Origin: Pseudomonas sp. B6002
Lineage (GTDB): Bacteria > Pseudomonadota > Gammaproteobacteria > Pseudomonadales > Pseudomonadaceae
Assembly (NCBI RefSeq): GCF_013385985.1
Contig: NZ_JACAOY010000022.1
Location: 9,608-72,464 of the forward strand
Length of the DNA stretch: 62,857 nt
Direction of reading: 5' to 3'
Shown here: in pieces, positions 1 to 7,534 of the stretch
Position numbering within the stretch: position 1 is the first letter of the stretch
Layout: every line of letters starts with the position of its first letter
Position numbers and translations under genes: made by a program
Notes under the pieces: generated by a model
Told to the model about the DNA's origin: nothing
Seen by the model: only the letters and a program-made list of their open reading frames with translations
Database searches by the model: none

Positions 1-13
1 CGAGGTGCCGAGT

Positions 14-84
14 GTTGGGGCAAGAGCGTTTTGCTTACTTTTGCGCTCTATCAAAAGTGAGCCGCTGTAAGAGCGGAACCAATA
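14..84 (+). repeat. Structured intergenic repeat, copy 1
   Basis: This copy pairs with an inverted copy at 62789-62857. It starts with GTTGGGGCAAGAGC and can fold into two hairpins: arm 34-43 with arm 52-61 (one G-T pair), and CCGCT 62-66 with AGCGG 72-76 around the loop GTAAG. Between the two copies the stem bases differ in compensating ways. I recall similar repeats being common between genes in the P. fluorescens group; that part is from memory. Confidence 0.75.
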
Positions 85-124
85 GCCGCCGTTACCAAAG
101 AAATGGATATGTACACCGTGAGGC

Positions 125-160
125 CGCCATCGCAGGCAAGCCAGCTCCCACAGGTGGATT
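125..160 (+). repeat. Single REP element
   Basis: Half of a REP doublet (GCCATCGCAGGCAAGCCAGC followed by TCCCACAGG) upstream of aroA. No inverted partner is visible nearby. The stretch 85-287 otherwise holds no gene I can support. It reads open in the aroA frame, but it contains this repeat and has no conserved protein sequence. Confidence 0.7.
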
Positions 161-287
161 GATGCACAACCAGAAAATACCGGTGGCCGTTACCCCGCGC
201 TCGACAAGCACCGCATCTATACCCGATTATTCGGGTCCGCCCGTCGGCCACTCCGTGCCACCTTGCCTTGATCAGGAGCCCTGTACC

Positions 288-1544
288 TTGAGTTCGCAAA
301 AAACCGTGACCGTTACACCGCCCAACTTCCCCCTCAATGGCAAGGTCGCGCCCCCCGGCTCCAAATCCATCACCAACCGCGCCCTCCTGCTGGCCGCCCT
401 CGCCAAAGGCACCAGCCGCCTGAGCGGCGCCCTCAAAAGCGACGACACCCGCCACATGTCCGTGGCCCTGCGCCAAATGGGCGTGACCATCGACGAACCC
501 GACGACACCACCTTCGTGGTCACCGGCTCCGGCAAACTGCAACTGCCCACCCAGCCCCTGTTCCTCGGCAACGCCGGCACCGCCATGCGCTTTCTGACCG
601 CCGCCGTGGCCACCGTTGAAGGCACCGTGGTGCTGGACGGCGACGACTACATGCAAAAACGCCCGATCGGCCCCCTGCTGGCCACCCTCGGCCAGAACGG
701 CATCAAGGTCGACAGCCCCACCGGCTGCCCACCGGTCACCGTGCATGGCGTGGGCAAGGTGCAGGCCAAGCGTTTTGAAATCGACGGCGGCCTGTCCAGC
801 CAGTACGTGTCGGCGCTGCTGATGCTCGCGGCGTGCGGCGAAGCACCGATTGAAGTGGCATTGACCGGCAAGGACATCGGCGCCCGTGGCTACGTGGACC
901 TCACCCTGGACTGCATGCGCGCCTTCGGTGCCCAAGTGGAAGCCGTCAACGACACCACCTGGCGCGTCGCGCCTACCGGCTATACCGCCCATGACTACCT
1001 GATCGAACCGGACGCCTCCGCTGCCACCTACCTGTGGGCCGCTGAAGTGCTGACCGCTGGCCGTATCGACATCGGCGTGGCCGCTCAGGACTTCACCCAG
1101 CCGGACGCCAAGGCCCAGGCCGTGATCGCCCAGTTCCCGAACATGCAGGCCACGGTGGTCGGTTCGCAGATGCAGGACGCCATCCCGACCCTCGCAGTGC
1201 TGGCGGCGTTCAACAACACCCCGGTGCGCTTCACCGAGCTGGCCAACTTGCGCGTGAAGGAATGCGACCGCGTGCAAGCGCTGCACGACGGCCTCAACGA
1301 AATCCGTCCGGGCCTGGCGACCATCGAAGGCGACGATCTGTTGGTGGCCAGCGACCCGGCACTGGCCGGCACCGCTTGCAACGCGCTGATCGACACCCAC
1401 GCCGACCACCGCATCGCCATGTGCTTTGCGCTGGCGGGCCTGAAGGTGGCGGGCATCCGCATCCAGGACCCGGACTGCGTGGCCAAGACCTATCCTGAAT
1501 ACTGGAAAGCCCTGGGCAGTCTTGGGGTTCAACTGAGCTACTGA
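288..1544 (+). CDS. aroA: 3-phosphoshikimate 1-carboxyvinyltransferase (EPSP synthase), stand-alone copy
   Basis: Joins phosphoenolpyruvate to shikimate-3-phosphate in the cytoplasmic chorismate pathway. The 418-residue protein has the substrate-binding PPGSKSITNR near the N-terminus, GNAGTAMR at 94-101, GGLSSQYVSALLM, the RVKECDR segment and THADHRIAMCFAL near the C-terminus. The TTG start at 288 is preferred because AGGAG at 273-277 precedes it and known EPSP synthases begin here. Longer versions starting at 12 would translate the repeat and REP DNA. Most of the sequence is class I-like, but the residue after GNAGTAMR is Phe102, where the E. coli enzyme has Pro101. In pseudomonads the main aroA is normally fused to tyrA, so this is probably a second copy. 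Confidence 0.93.
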   Translation: MSSQKTVTVTPPNFPLNGKVAPPGSKSITNRALLLAALAKGTSRLSGALKSDDTRHMSVALRQMGVTIDEPDDTTFVVTGSGKLQLPTQPLFLGNAGTAMRFLTAAVATVEGTVVLDGDDYMQKRPIGPLLATLGQNGIKVDSPTGCPPVTVHGVGKVQAKRFEIDGGLSSQYVSALLMLAACGEAPIEVALTGKDIGARGYVDLTLDCMRAFGAQVEAVNDTTWRVAPTGYTAHDYLIEPDASAATYLWAAEVLTAGRIDIGVAAQDFTQPDAKAQAVIAQFPNMQATVVGSQMQDAIPTLAVLAAFNNTPVRFTELANLRVKECDRVQALHDGLNEIRPGLATIEGDDLLVASDPALAGTACNALIDTHADHRIAMCFALAGLKVAGIRIQDPDCVAKTYPEYWKALGSLGVQLSY

Positions 1545-1576
1545 GCACCAGGCGCTGGAACGGGGAGGCCTTGCAC

Positions 1577-1966
1577 ATGAACATTCGCCAACCCTGCCCA
1601 CCCGGCGCCTGCGACTGCCAGCGCGAACAGCTGTTGGAGGCGCCCGGCACCGACCAGCGCATCCTCCAGCTCACGCGCCAGGAAGAGAAAAAACTGCTCG
1701 AGCGCCTCGAAGACCTCAAGAGCCTGCAAGACCTGGAACGCATGCAACAGCTGATGTACCAGCAATTGGGCATCCGCGTGCATGTCGCGCCCGGCCACAC
1801 CGAGGTCAAGAGCATGCGCGGGATCCAGATCGTCATCGACGACCTGCCGGGCCTGTGCCGTAAAACTCGGCAATCGATCCCGGCCGCGATTCGCCGTGGC
1901 ATGGAGAAGCGCCCGGAAATCGCCTACCGCCTGCTCGATGCCCACGACCTGTTTCGCGAAGGTTGA
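1577..1966 (+). CDS. Conserved hypothetical protein, 129 aa
   Basis: Function not recognised. The ATG at 1577 follows GGGGAGG at 1562-1568; a TTG two codons earlier lacks this spacing. The protein begins with a Cys-rich piece (QPCPPGACDCQRE), followed by a strongly charged helical stretch around residues 28-62 rich in Glu, Lys, Leu and Gln that could form a coiled coil. A more globular C-terminal half (IQIVIDDLPGLCRKTRQ) follows. It starts 32 bp after aroA and so may be co-transcribed with it. Its stop ends 1 bp before the end of the opposite-strand quinone reductase gene. I recall similar proteins only from Pseudomonas. Confidence 0.75.
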   Translation: MNIRQPCPPGACDCQREQLLEAPGTDQRILQLTRQEEKKLLERLEDLKSLQDLERMQQLMYQQLGIRVHVAPGHTEVKSMRGIQIVIDDLPGLCRKTRQSIPAAIRRGMEKRPEIAYRLLDAHDLFREG

Positions 1967-1967
1967 C

Positions 1968-2567
1968 TCAGCCCGCCACCGCCTGCGCTTCAAACAGGTG
2001 CTTGCCGATGGACTTGGCCTTGTGCAGATGAACCTGTGCACTGCCGCTTTCCGACTCCAGCAACAATTCGGACGTCACCACCTGCGCGCCGCAGTAATCA
2101 AATATCCCGTAGTCGATCTGGGTGCCCATGGCCTTGGCATAACCGTGGCGATCAAACGCGCTTTCATCGGCGGCGCCCAGCGCCAGCAGGTGCACCTGCA
2201 AGTGCCGCAGTTTTTTCACCACCGGGGTATCCGGGCCGTAATCGATGGCCCAGCCATTAACGAACACACGGTCGACCCAGCCCTTGAGCAATGCCGGCAT
2301 CGACCACCAATAAATCGGGAAGGCCAGCACCAGCGCATCGGCGCAGTCGATACGCGCCTGTTCGGCGAGCACGTCGGCGGGCGGTGTGGCGCGGGTGCGG
2401 TGCACGAGGTGGTCTGCGGCGCTGTAACGTGGATCGAAGCCTTCGGCGGCCAGGTCGGCGATTTCGTAGGTGTGGCCTGCGGCCGCGAGCCCCGTGGCGA
2501 CCTGTGCGGCCAGGCTGTGGGTGAGGGATTGCGGGTCGTGATGAGCGACAACGATAAGTGCATGCAT
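1968..2567 (-). CDS. NAD(P)H dehydrogenase (quinone), flavodoxin-2 fold
   Basis: The 199-residue protein belongs to the NQO1/MdaB/KefF-like family, FMN- or FAD-dependent enzymes that reduce quinones by two electrons in the cytoplasm. The N-terminal strand and phosphate loop read LIVVAHHDPQSLTHSLA. The FPIYWWSMPALLKGWVDRVF motif near residue 85-105 is typical of the family. The ATG at 2567 follows a GGGAG site. The gene is divergent from a TetR regulator, and the 72 bp between them carry three regularly spaced direct repeats. This suggests the TetR protein controls it, perhaps in response to quinones or other electrophiles. The exact substrate cannot be read from the sequence. Confidence 0.88.
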   Translation of the reverse strand: MHALIVVAHHDPQSLTHSLAAQVATGLAAAGHTYEIADLAAEGFDPRYSAADHLVHRTRATPPADVLAEQARIDCADALVLAFPIYWWSMPALLKGWVDRVFVNGWAIDYGPDTPVVKKLRHLQVHLLALGAADESAFDRHGYAKAMGTQIDYGIFDYCGAQVVTSELLLESESGSAQVHLHKAKSIGKHLFEAQAVAG

Positions 2568-2587
2568 GACAGTGGCTCCCTTTCGGC

Positions 2588-2625
2588 TTAAGCTACGATT
2601 AGTAAGTTACGCCGATTAAGTTACT
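2588..2625. promoter_or_regulatory. Candidate TetR operator: three direct repeats at 14-bp spacing
   Basis: TAAGCTAC at 2589-2596, TAAGTTAC at 2603-2610 and TAAGTTAC at 2617-2624 are each exactly 14 bp apart. They lie in the 72-bp gap between the quinone reductase and its divergent TetR gene. Binding by the TetR protein is inferred. Confidence 0.5.
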
Positions 2626-2639
2626 TTTGGTATATAAGC

Positions 2640-3242
2640 ATGTCAAGCAGTGAATCCCCTGCCCCACGCCGTCGCCTGTCCCGTGAAGATCGCCTGCGCC
2701 AACTGTTGGATGTGGCCTGGCAGCTGGTGCGCGACGAAGGCACCGAAGCCCTGACCCTGGGCCGCCTGGCCGAACTGGCGGGTGTGACCAAGCCGGTGGT
2801 CTACGACCATTTTGTTACCCGTGCGGGCCTGCTGGCGGCGCTCTACGAAGATTTCGACGGGCGCCAGAACCAGGTGTTCAGCGATGCCATCGAAGCCAGC
2901 GCGGCCACCCTGGATGACCGCGCCTGGGTGATCGCCTCGTCCTATGTCGATTGCGTGTTGCTGCAAGGGCGGGAGATTCCCGGGGTGATCGCGGCGCTGA
3001 GCAGTTCGCCGGAACTGGAAACCCTCAAGCGCGAGTACGAGGCGATTTTCCTGGCCAAGTGTCGCGACGCGCTGTCGCCGTTCGCGGCGGCTGGCAGCGT
3101 GTCACAGGCGGGCCTGCGCGCCATGCTCGGGGCGGCGGAAGCATTGTCCCACGCGGCGGCCAGTGGCGAGATCAGCCGTGAAGAGGCGCAACAGGAGTTA
3201 CTGGCGACGATTCTGGCGATGGTCAATCGTGCGCGCGGTTAA
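2640..3242 (+). CDS. TetR/AcrR family transcriptional regulator
   Basis: The 200-residue protein has an N-terminal TetR helix-turn-helix around residues 15-62 (RLRQLLDVAWQLV, then LGRLAELAGVTKPVVYDHF). This is followed by an all-helical ligand and dimer domain of divergent sequence. It probably represses the divergent quinone reductase gene and itself. The 5-prime end of the gene is 15 bp from the last of three direct repeats in the shared promoter. The N-terminal 15 residues are rich in Ser, Pro and Arg, as in many of these regulators. The inducer is unknown. Confidence 0.88.
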   Translation: MSSSESPAPRRRLSREDRLRQLLDVAWQLVRDEGTEALTLGRLAELAGVTKPVVYDHFVTRAGLLAALYEDFDGRQNQVFSDAIEASAATLDDRAWVIASSYVDCVLLQGREIPGVIAALSSSPELETLKREYEAIFLAKCRDALSPFAAAGSVSQAGLRAMLGAAEALSHAAASGEISREEAQQELLATILAMVNRARG

Positions 3243-3354
3243 ATAATTGTTCACGTGCGAGGAATAAAGCGGCGCGGCGGGTGTTTACCTGAGTACGGCG
3301 TGTGAATACAGCACATGGCCAGTACCCAAACCAGAAAAGACCCAGGAGTTCGAC

Positions 3355-3732
3355 ATGCTGAACAAACGCTCCCTTGCTGCTGCCATCCTGATTGCCTGTG
3401 CTTCGTCCATGGCCTTCGCCGCCCCTGCCAAAATCGCCGACAGCGCCAAAGGCAAAGTGTTGGTGGACAGCAAAGGCATGACGCTTTACACCTTCGCCAA
3501 AGACAGCGCCGGCAAGTCGGCCTGCAGCGGCCAGTGCCTGGCCAACTGGCCGGCGTTCACCGCTTCGGCCGCCGCCAAGGATGCCGACGGCTACACCGTG
3601 ATCACCCGTGACGACGGCAGCAAACAATGGGCCTACAAGGGCCAGGCGCTGTACACCTGGGTCAAGGACAGCAAGCCGGGCGATATCACCGGTGACGGCG
3701 TTGGCGGCAACTGGAACCTGGCCAAGCCATAA
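3355..3732 (+). CDS. Secreted COG4315-type repeat protein
   Basis: The 125-residue protein has a clear signal peptide (MLNKRSLAAAILIACASSMAFA, cut before APAKI). Two copies of the family repeat follow: GMTLYTFAKDSAGKSACSGQ with CLANWPAF, then GSKQWAYKGQALYTWVKDSK. The family is predicted to be periplasmic or lipid-anchored, but no lipobox Cys lies at the cleavage site, so a soluble periplasmic protein is likely. The function of the family is not established. AGGAG precedes the ATG at 3355. A REP doublet lies directly downstream. Confidence 0.82.
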   Translation: MLNKRSLAAAILIACASSMAFAAPAKIADSAKGKVLVDSKGMTLYTFAKDSAGKSACSGQCLANWPAFTASAAAKDADGYTVITRDDGSKQWAYKGQALYTWVKDSKPGDITGDGVGGNWNLAKP

Positions 3733-3744
3733 CTAAACCCCGCC

Positions 3745-3814
3745 CCTGTAGGAGCCCGCTTGCGGGCGATAGCGAATTTGAGGGCGCCATCGCCGGCAAG
3801 CCGGCTCCTACAGG
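3745..3814. repeat. REP doublet
   Basis: Inverted pair: CCTGTAGGAGCCCGCTTGCG on the left and GCCGGCTCCTACAGG on the right. Its right arm supplies the TAG stop codon (3808-3810, minus strand) of the neighbouring GNAT gene. Confidence 0.9.
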
Positions 3815-4482
3815 TTTTGTACGAAGCGTTGGGCTTTGTGCGTGAGCTGGTCGAGGTGGCGATCACGCTGTTTCTCGGCATCCACCATTGCGCGCTTGCC
3901 GTGCTTTTGCAGCAAGTAGGTGTGAATCTGCCGCACTTCCAATGAGCTGTAGATCGACGCCACATCCAGCACGCCCATCAGGCCATCCGTTGCGTAATCC
4001 CGCGTGTTCATCAGCACCTGGGTGCCCCGCGCGCCGCGCACTTGAAAGCCCATGGCCTCGAACGCCGGCACCTTCTCCACCGCACAGGCCAGTTCGGCAT
4101 GCGGGTAGCGCGCCAACACGTCCTGCAGCATCGCCCGCGCCACGCCTTGGCGCCGCTTGCCGGCCTGCACCGCCATGAACGCAATGCCACACGCCTCGGG
4201 ATCGTCCTTGACCGGCAGGTACAGCACAAAGCCGACGACCTGTTCCGGGTCTTGCGCGTCGGTGGCAACGATCAACTCGACCGCAATGCCCTTGGCTCCG
4301 CCCAGTGCCTCCAGGTACAGGTGCACCTCAAAACCGATCGCATATTGGTAGATGTTGTACAGCAAGTTGCTCGGCGGCAGCGCCACGCTGCTGATGTCGG
4401 TGAGGTTGTCCACCACCATTTGCAGGATCTGACCGTTGATAGGCTCGGGGCACGGGGTGGTGTAACGGGTAAGGCTGAACAT
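3808..4482 (-). CDS. GNAT family N-acetyltransferase
   Basis: The 224-residue protein shows an acetyl-CoA-binding core: VVGFVLYLPV, then FMAVQAGKRRQGVARAMLQ around residues 105-125, the Q/R-x-x-G-x-A pyrophosphate loop. A longer than usual C-terminal tail (about 70 residues, helical, charged) ends in THKAQRFVQNL. The ATG at 4482 follows AGGAA; an in-frame upstream extension to 4548 would run into the LysR gene. It lies 22 bp after the LysR gene on the same strand, so the two may be co-transcribed. The acceptor substrate is unknown. The stop codon lies inside a REP element. Confidence 0.82.
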   Translation of the reverse strand: MFSLTRYTTPCPEPINGQILQMVVDNLTDISSVALPPSNLLYNIYQYAIGFEVHLYLEALGGAKGIAVELIVATDAQDPEQVVGFVLYLPVKDDPEACGIAFMAVQAGKRRQGVARAMLQDVLARYPHAELACAVEKVPAFEAMGFQVRGARGTQVLMNTRDYATDGLMGVLDVASIYSSLEVRQIHTYLLQKHGKRAMVDAEKQRDRHLDQLTHKAQRFVQNL

Positions 4483-4504
4483 GCAGGTTCCTGGGAATTT
4501 CGCG

Positions 4505-5413
4505 TCAAGACAGCGGCGATTGTACCTGTTGCAGCCCGCACACCTCACGTAAACATCCGCGCAACCAGCGATGGGCCAGGTCCGCGTCCAGGCGCGGGTG
4601 CCAGAGCATCGCCACGGTGAAGGCCGGTAAAGCCAATGGCAACTCGAAACTGTGCAGGCCCTCGCGCTGATGAGCGGTGTAGCGCTCGGGCACGCTGGCG
4701 ATCAGGTCGGTGTCCCGTGCCAGTGCGATGGCGGTGGAGAAGCCGGCAACGATGGTAATGATCTGTCGCGGCATGCCTTGGGACTCAAGCAAATCATCAA
4801 TCTGCCCTCGCGCTTGGCCACGGCGGGAGACGTACACGTGCTGCCCTTCGGCATAGCGCCGAATGCTGACAGTCCCCCGGCTGAGCGGATGCCCGCTGCG
4901 CACTACACCGATCAAGCGATCACGGAACAGCGCCTGGGTCAGCACCTCGGGGTTGGCACTGGCGTCGACCACACCGGTCTCCAGGTCGACGCTGCCATCG
5001 CGCAGCAAGGCGGTGTCCTTGTCGGTTTTAGTGACGAAGCGCAGGCGCACGCCAGGCGCCTCCCGGGCGATGCGCGCGAGCAATGCCGGGCCGAAGTTTT
5101 CGACGAACTCTTCGCTGGTGCGCAGGGTGAACGTACGTTCCACCCGGGCCATGTCCAAGGACTCGGCGGGCCGCAACACCGCCTGGGCCTCCTGCACCAA
5201 GCGGCTGACCTGCTCACGCAACGCCACCGCCCTGGGCGTCGGCACCAGGCCACGACCCGCGCGCACCAGCAGCGGGTCGCCGGTGGTCTCGCGCAGGCGT
5301 GCCAGCGCCCGGCTCATCGCCGACGGGCTCAAGCGCAGGCGTTCTGCGGCGCGGGCGACGCTGCCTTCGGCGAGCAACACGTCCAGGGTGATCAACAAAT
5401 TAAGGTCGGGCAT
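4505..5413 (-). CDS. LysR family transcriptional regulator
   Basis: The 302-residue protein has an N-terminal winged helix (residues 1-60; DLNLLITLDVLLAEGSVARA, then SPSAMSRALARLRETTGDPL) and a C-terminal periplasmic-binding-like effector domain. The ATG at 5413 lies 5 bp after GAGGAG; a GTG one codon earlier would be too close. It is divergent from a drug-type MFS gene with 113 bp between them, and a 19-bp inverted repeat sits 24 bp upstream of its own start. This fits the usual LysR layout of a regulator controlling a divergent neighbour. The effector is unknown. Confidence 0.9.
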   Translation of the reverse strand: MPDLNLLITLDVLLAEGSVARAAERLRLSPSAMSRALARLRETTGDPLLVRAGRGLVPTPRAVALREQVSRLVQEAQAVLRPAESLDMARVERTFTLRTSEEFVENFGPALLARIAREAPGVRLRFVTKTDKDTALLRDGSVDLETGVVDASANPEVLTQALFRDRLIGVVRSGHPLSRGTVSIRRYAEGQHVYVSRRGQARGQIDDLLESQGMPRQIITIVAGFSTAIALARDTDLIASVPERYTAHQREGLHSFELPLALPAFTVAMLWHPRLDADLAHRWLRGCLREVCGLQQVQSPLS

Positions 5414-5436
5414 CACGGCTCCTCATCAGGCGTTTC

Positions 5437-5455
5437 ATGCAGGTATTAACTGCAT
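5437..5455. promoter_or_regulatory. Candidate LysR operator
   Basis: Perfect inverted repeat ATGCAG-7 bp-CTGCAT in the 113-bp gap between the LysR regulator and the divergent MFS gene. It is placed like a LysR recognition site, but it is not an exact T-N11-A match. Confidence 0.4.
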
Positions 5456-5526
5456 ACCCGGCGTCTTCCGCCATGTTAGGCCACGCCATAGAGTTGTGAC
5501 AGTCGTGTTCACTCAAGGATTTACCC

Positions 5527-6708
5527 ATGCACACTGCTTCACGAGGCGCCCTTGTCAGCCTGTCCCTGTCCATGTTGCTGGCCGCCTTGGGCACCAGCAT
5601 TGCCAACGTCGGGTTGCCGGCGTTGGCCCATGTGTTTGATGCATCGTTTCACGCCGTGCAGTGGGTAGTGCTGGCCTACCTGCTGGCGATCACGGCGGTG
5701 ATTGTCAGCGCCGGCAGCCTGGGCGATCGCGTGGGCCGTCGGCGTTTGTTGCTCGCCGGCTTGTTGTTGTTCGCCGTGGCCTGTGGGCTGTGTGGGTTGG
5801 CGCCGTCACTGCCATGGCTGGTGGCGGCGCGCGTCCTGCAGGGGCTTGGTGCGGCGGTGATGATGGCAATGACCCTCGCGATGGTCGGCGACACCGTGAC
5901 CAAGGAACGCACCGGCCGGGTGATGGGCTTGCTCGGCACGATGTCGGCCGTGGGGACCGCGATGGGGCCTAGCGTGGGCGGGATGCTGCTCAGCTTGTGG
6001 GGTTGGCAAGCGTTGTTCCTGGTGGGCGTACCCTTGGGCCTGCTGGCCGCTGTCCTCGCCTGTCGCTACCTGCCGCTTGATCGACAGCCCCGGCTTCAGC
6101 CCACGGGCGAGCGCTTCTGGTCGCCGCTGAAAAATCCTGCCCTGCGCGTCGGCCTGGTCATCAGCGCGCTGGTGGCCGCCGTGATCATGACCACCTTTGT
6201 GGTGGGGCCGTTTTATCTGTCTCGGGGGCTGGGGCTCGATCCCGCCTGGATGGGCCTGGCCATGGCGGTCGGGCCTTGTGTGGCCGCGCTGACCGGTGTG
6301 CCCGCCGGCCGTCTGGTGGACCGCCTGGGCAGCCAACGCATGACCCTCGCGGGGCTAGGCGTCATGGCCCTCGGCGCCCTGCTGCTGTCTCTGGTCAGCG
6401 GGCTACCGGCCTATCTGGGTTCGCTGGTGTTGCTGACCGCCGGTTACAGCTTGTTCCAGGCCGCCAACAACACCGCGGTGATGAGCGATGTGCAGGCCTC
6501 ACGCCGTGGCAAGGTCTCGGGCCTGTTGAACCTGTCACGCAACCTCGGCCTGATCTTCGGCGCGTCGGCCCTCGGCGCGGTGTTTGCCTGGGCTACACCG
6601 GACGTTACTCGTGCGCTGCCGCAATCAGTCGCCTACGGCCTGCACGTCACCTTTGGCGTGGCGCTTGGCCTGATCCTGTTGGCGGCGGGGATACGACACA
6701 AATATTGA
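5527..6708 (+). CDS. MFS transporter, drug-efflux type
   Basis: The 393-residue inner-membrane protein should have 12 transmembrane segments. The loop between segments 2 and 3 reads GSLGDRVGRRRLLLAGLLLF (MFS motif A). Segment 5 carries the antiporter motif C as AVGTAMGPSVGGMLLSLWGW around residues 138-158, which points to proton-coupled export rather than uptake. It is divergent from a LysR regulator that probably controls it. AAGGA precedes the ATG. The substrate cannot be inferred. It ends 54 bp before the GntR gene but is probably a separate unit, because a GntR operator lies in that gap. Confidence 0.88.
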   Translation: MHTASRGALVSLSLSMLLAALGTSIANVGLPALAHVFDASFHAVQWVVLAYLLAITAVIVSAGSLGDRVGRRRLLLAGLLLFAVACGLCGLAPSLPWLVAARVLQGLGAAVMMAMTLAMVGDTVTKERTGRVMGLLGTMSAVGTAMGPSVGGMLLSLWGWQALFLVGVPLGLLAAVLACRYLPLDRQPRLQPTGERFWSPLKNPALRVGLVISALVAAVIMTTFVVGPFYLSRGLGLDPAWMGLAMAVGPCVAALTGVPAGRLVDRLGSQRMTLAGLGVMALGALLLSLVSGLPAYLGSLVLLTAGYSLFQAANNTAVMSDVQASRRGKVSGLLNLSRNLGLIFGASALGAVFAWATPDVTRALPQSVAYGLHVTFGVALGLILLAAGIRHKY

Positions 6709-6730
6709 CAAGTTAAAATCGTAACGACTA

Positions 6731-6741
6731 TTGTCTGACAA
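6731..6741. promoter_or_regulatory. GntR (FadR-type) operator, site 1
   Basis: TTGTCTGACAA is a perfect palindrome and matches the FadR-subfamily consensus TNGTNNNACNA. It lies 21 bp before the regulator start. The 15-mer GTCTGACAACCTGAT recurs before lhgO at 7526-7540. Confidence 0.65.
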
Positions 6742-6762
6742 CCTGATCACCAAGGCAGTCCC

Positions 6763-7473
6763 ATGCTTGAGCTCCAACGCCCCGATTCGCTCGTCGTCCG
6801 GGTTGTCAGTGCCATCCGCGCAGAAATCGACTCCGGCCAGCTGCCGCCCGAGTCGCGCATGCCCACCGAACAGCAACTGGCTGAACAACTCAACGTCAGC
6901 CGTTCCGTGGTGCGCGAGGCGATTGCCCAGCTCAAGGCCGATGGCGTGATCACCGCGCGCCGGGGCCTGGGCTCGTTCATTTCGCAGACGCCGGCCGGTA
7001 CGGTGTTCCGCTTCCCCCAGGCCGACGGCCGCCGCCCCGACCTGGCGCAGATGTTCGAAGTGCGCCTGTGGATCGAAACCCAGGCCGCCTCGATTGCCGC
7101 CCAGCGCCGCGATGACGCCGACCTGCAGCGCATGAAAAGCGCCCTGCAGGCCATGCAGGACAACCGCGAAAACTTTGAAGCCGCCGCCATCGCCGACGTC
7201 GAGTTCCACCGCGCCATCGCCGACGCCAGCAAGAATGACTACTTCGTGGCCTTCCACGACTTCCTGCGCAGCCAACTGGCCAGTGCACGCAAGACCGCGT
7301 GGGAAAACTCCGCATCTCGCTTTGTGATCGGCTCGGCCGATGCCACTCAGGAACACCAAGCGCTTTATCAAGCCATCGCCGATGGTGACGCCTCACGCGC
7401 CGCCGCGAGTGCAGAGGCACACCTGCGTGCTGCCGCGCGCCGCCTGAGCCTGGAGCTGCCCGCCACCTCTTGA
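6763..7473 (+). CDS. lhgR: GntR/FadR-type regulator of L-2-hydroxyglutarate use (LhgR-like)
   Basis: The 236-residue protein has an N-terminal GntR winged helix (residues 5-75; LPPESRMPTEQQLAEQLNVS with SRSVVREAIAQLKADGVI). A C-terminal all-helical FCD domain follows, with the metal-binding pattern typical of the FadR subfamily (DVEFHRAIADAS and a later EHQALYQAIADGD). It is followed by lhgO and a transporter. I recall that a GntR protein named LhgR represses lhgO in Azoarcus; this gene is probably its counterpart, with 2-hydroxyglutarate as likely ligand. Twin operators before it and before lhgO suggest self-repression and repression of the pathway. A terminator follows at 7486-7512. Confidence 0.78.
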   Translation: MLELQRPDSLVVRVVSAIRAEIDSGQLPPESRMPTEQQLAEQLNVSRSVVREAIAQLKADGVITARRGLGSFISQTPAGTVFRFPQADGRRPDLAQMFEVRLWIETQAASIAAQRRDDADLQRMKSALQAMQDNRENFEAAAIADVEFHRAIADASKNDYFVAFHDFLRSQLASARKTAWENSASRFVIGSADATQEHQALYQAIADGDASRAAASAEAHLRAAARRLSLELPATS

Positions 7474-7485
7474 TTGCTTTAAGTA

Positions 7486-7512
7486 GCGTGTCCCTGGACA
7501 CGCCCTTTTTTT
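7486..7512 (+). terminator. Rho-independent terminator after the GntR gene
   Basis: Stem GCGTGTCC / GGACACGC (7486-7493 with 7496-7503) followed within two bases by seven T residues. It separates regulator transcription from the lhgO promoter. Confidence 0.85.
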
Positions 7513-7523
7513 AACAAAAACAT

Positions 7524-7534
7524 TAGTCTGACAA
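7524..7534. promoter_or_regulatory. GntR (FadR-type) operator, site 2
   Basis: TAGTCTGACAA matches TNGTNNNACNA and shares the exact 15-mer GTCTGACAACCTGAT (7526-7540) with site 1. It lies 44 bp before lhgO, just past the terminator, where it could overlap the lhgO promoter. Confidence 0.65.

Noticed and set aside
12-287. N-terminal extension of aroA
   Set aside because: It would translate the structured repeat and a REP; family members start at the TTG at 288 behind AGGAG.
51-1601. 516-codon frame opposite aroA
   Set aside because: Composition is that of a reverse-strand shadow; aroA on the plus strand has all family motifs.
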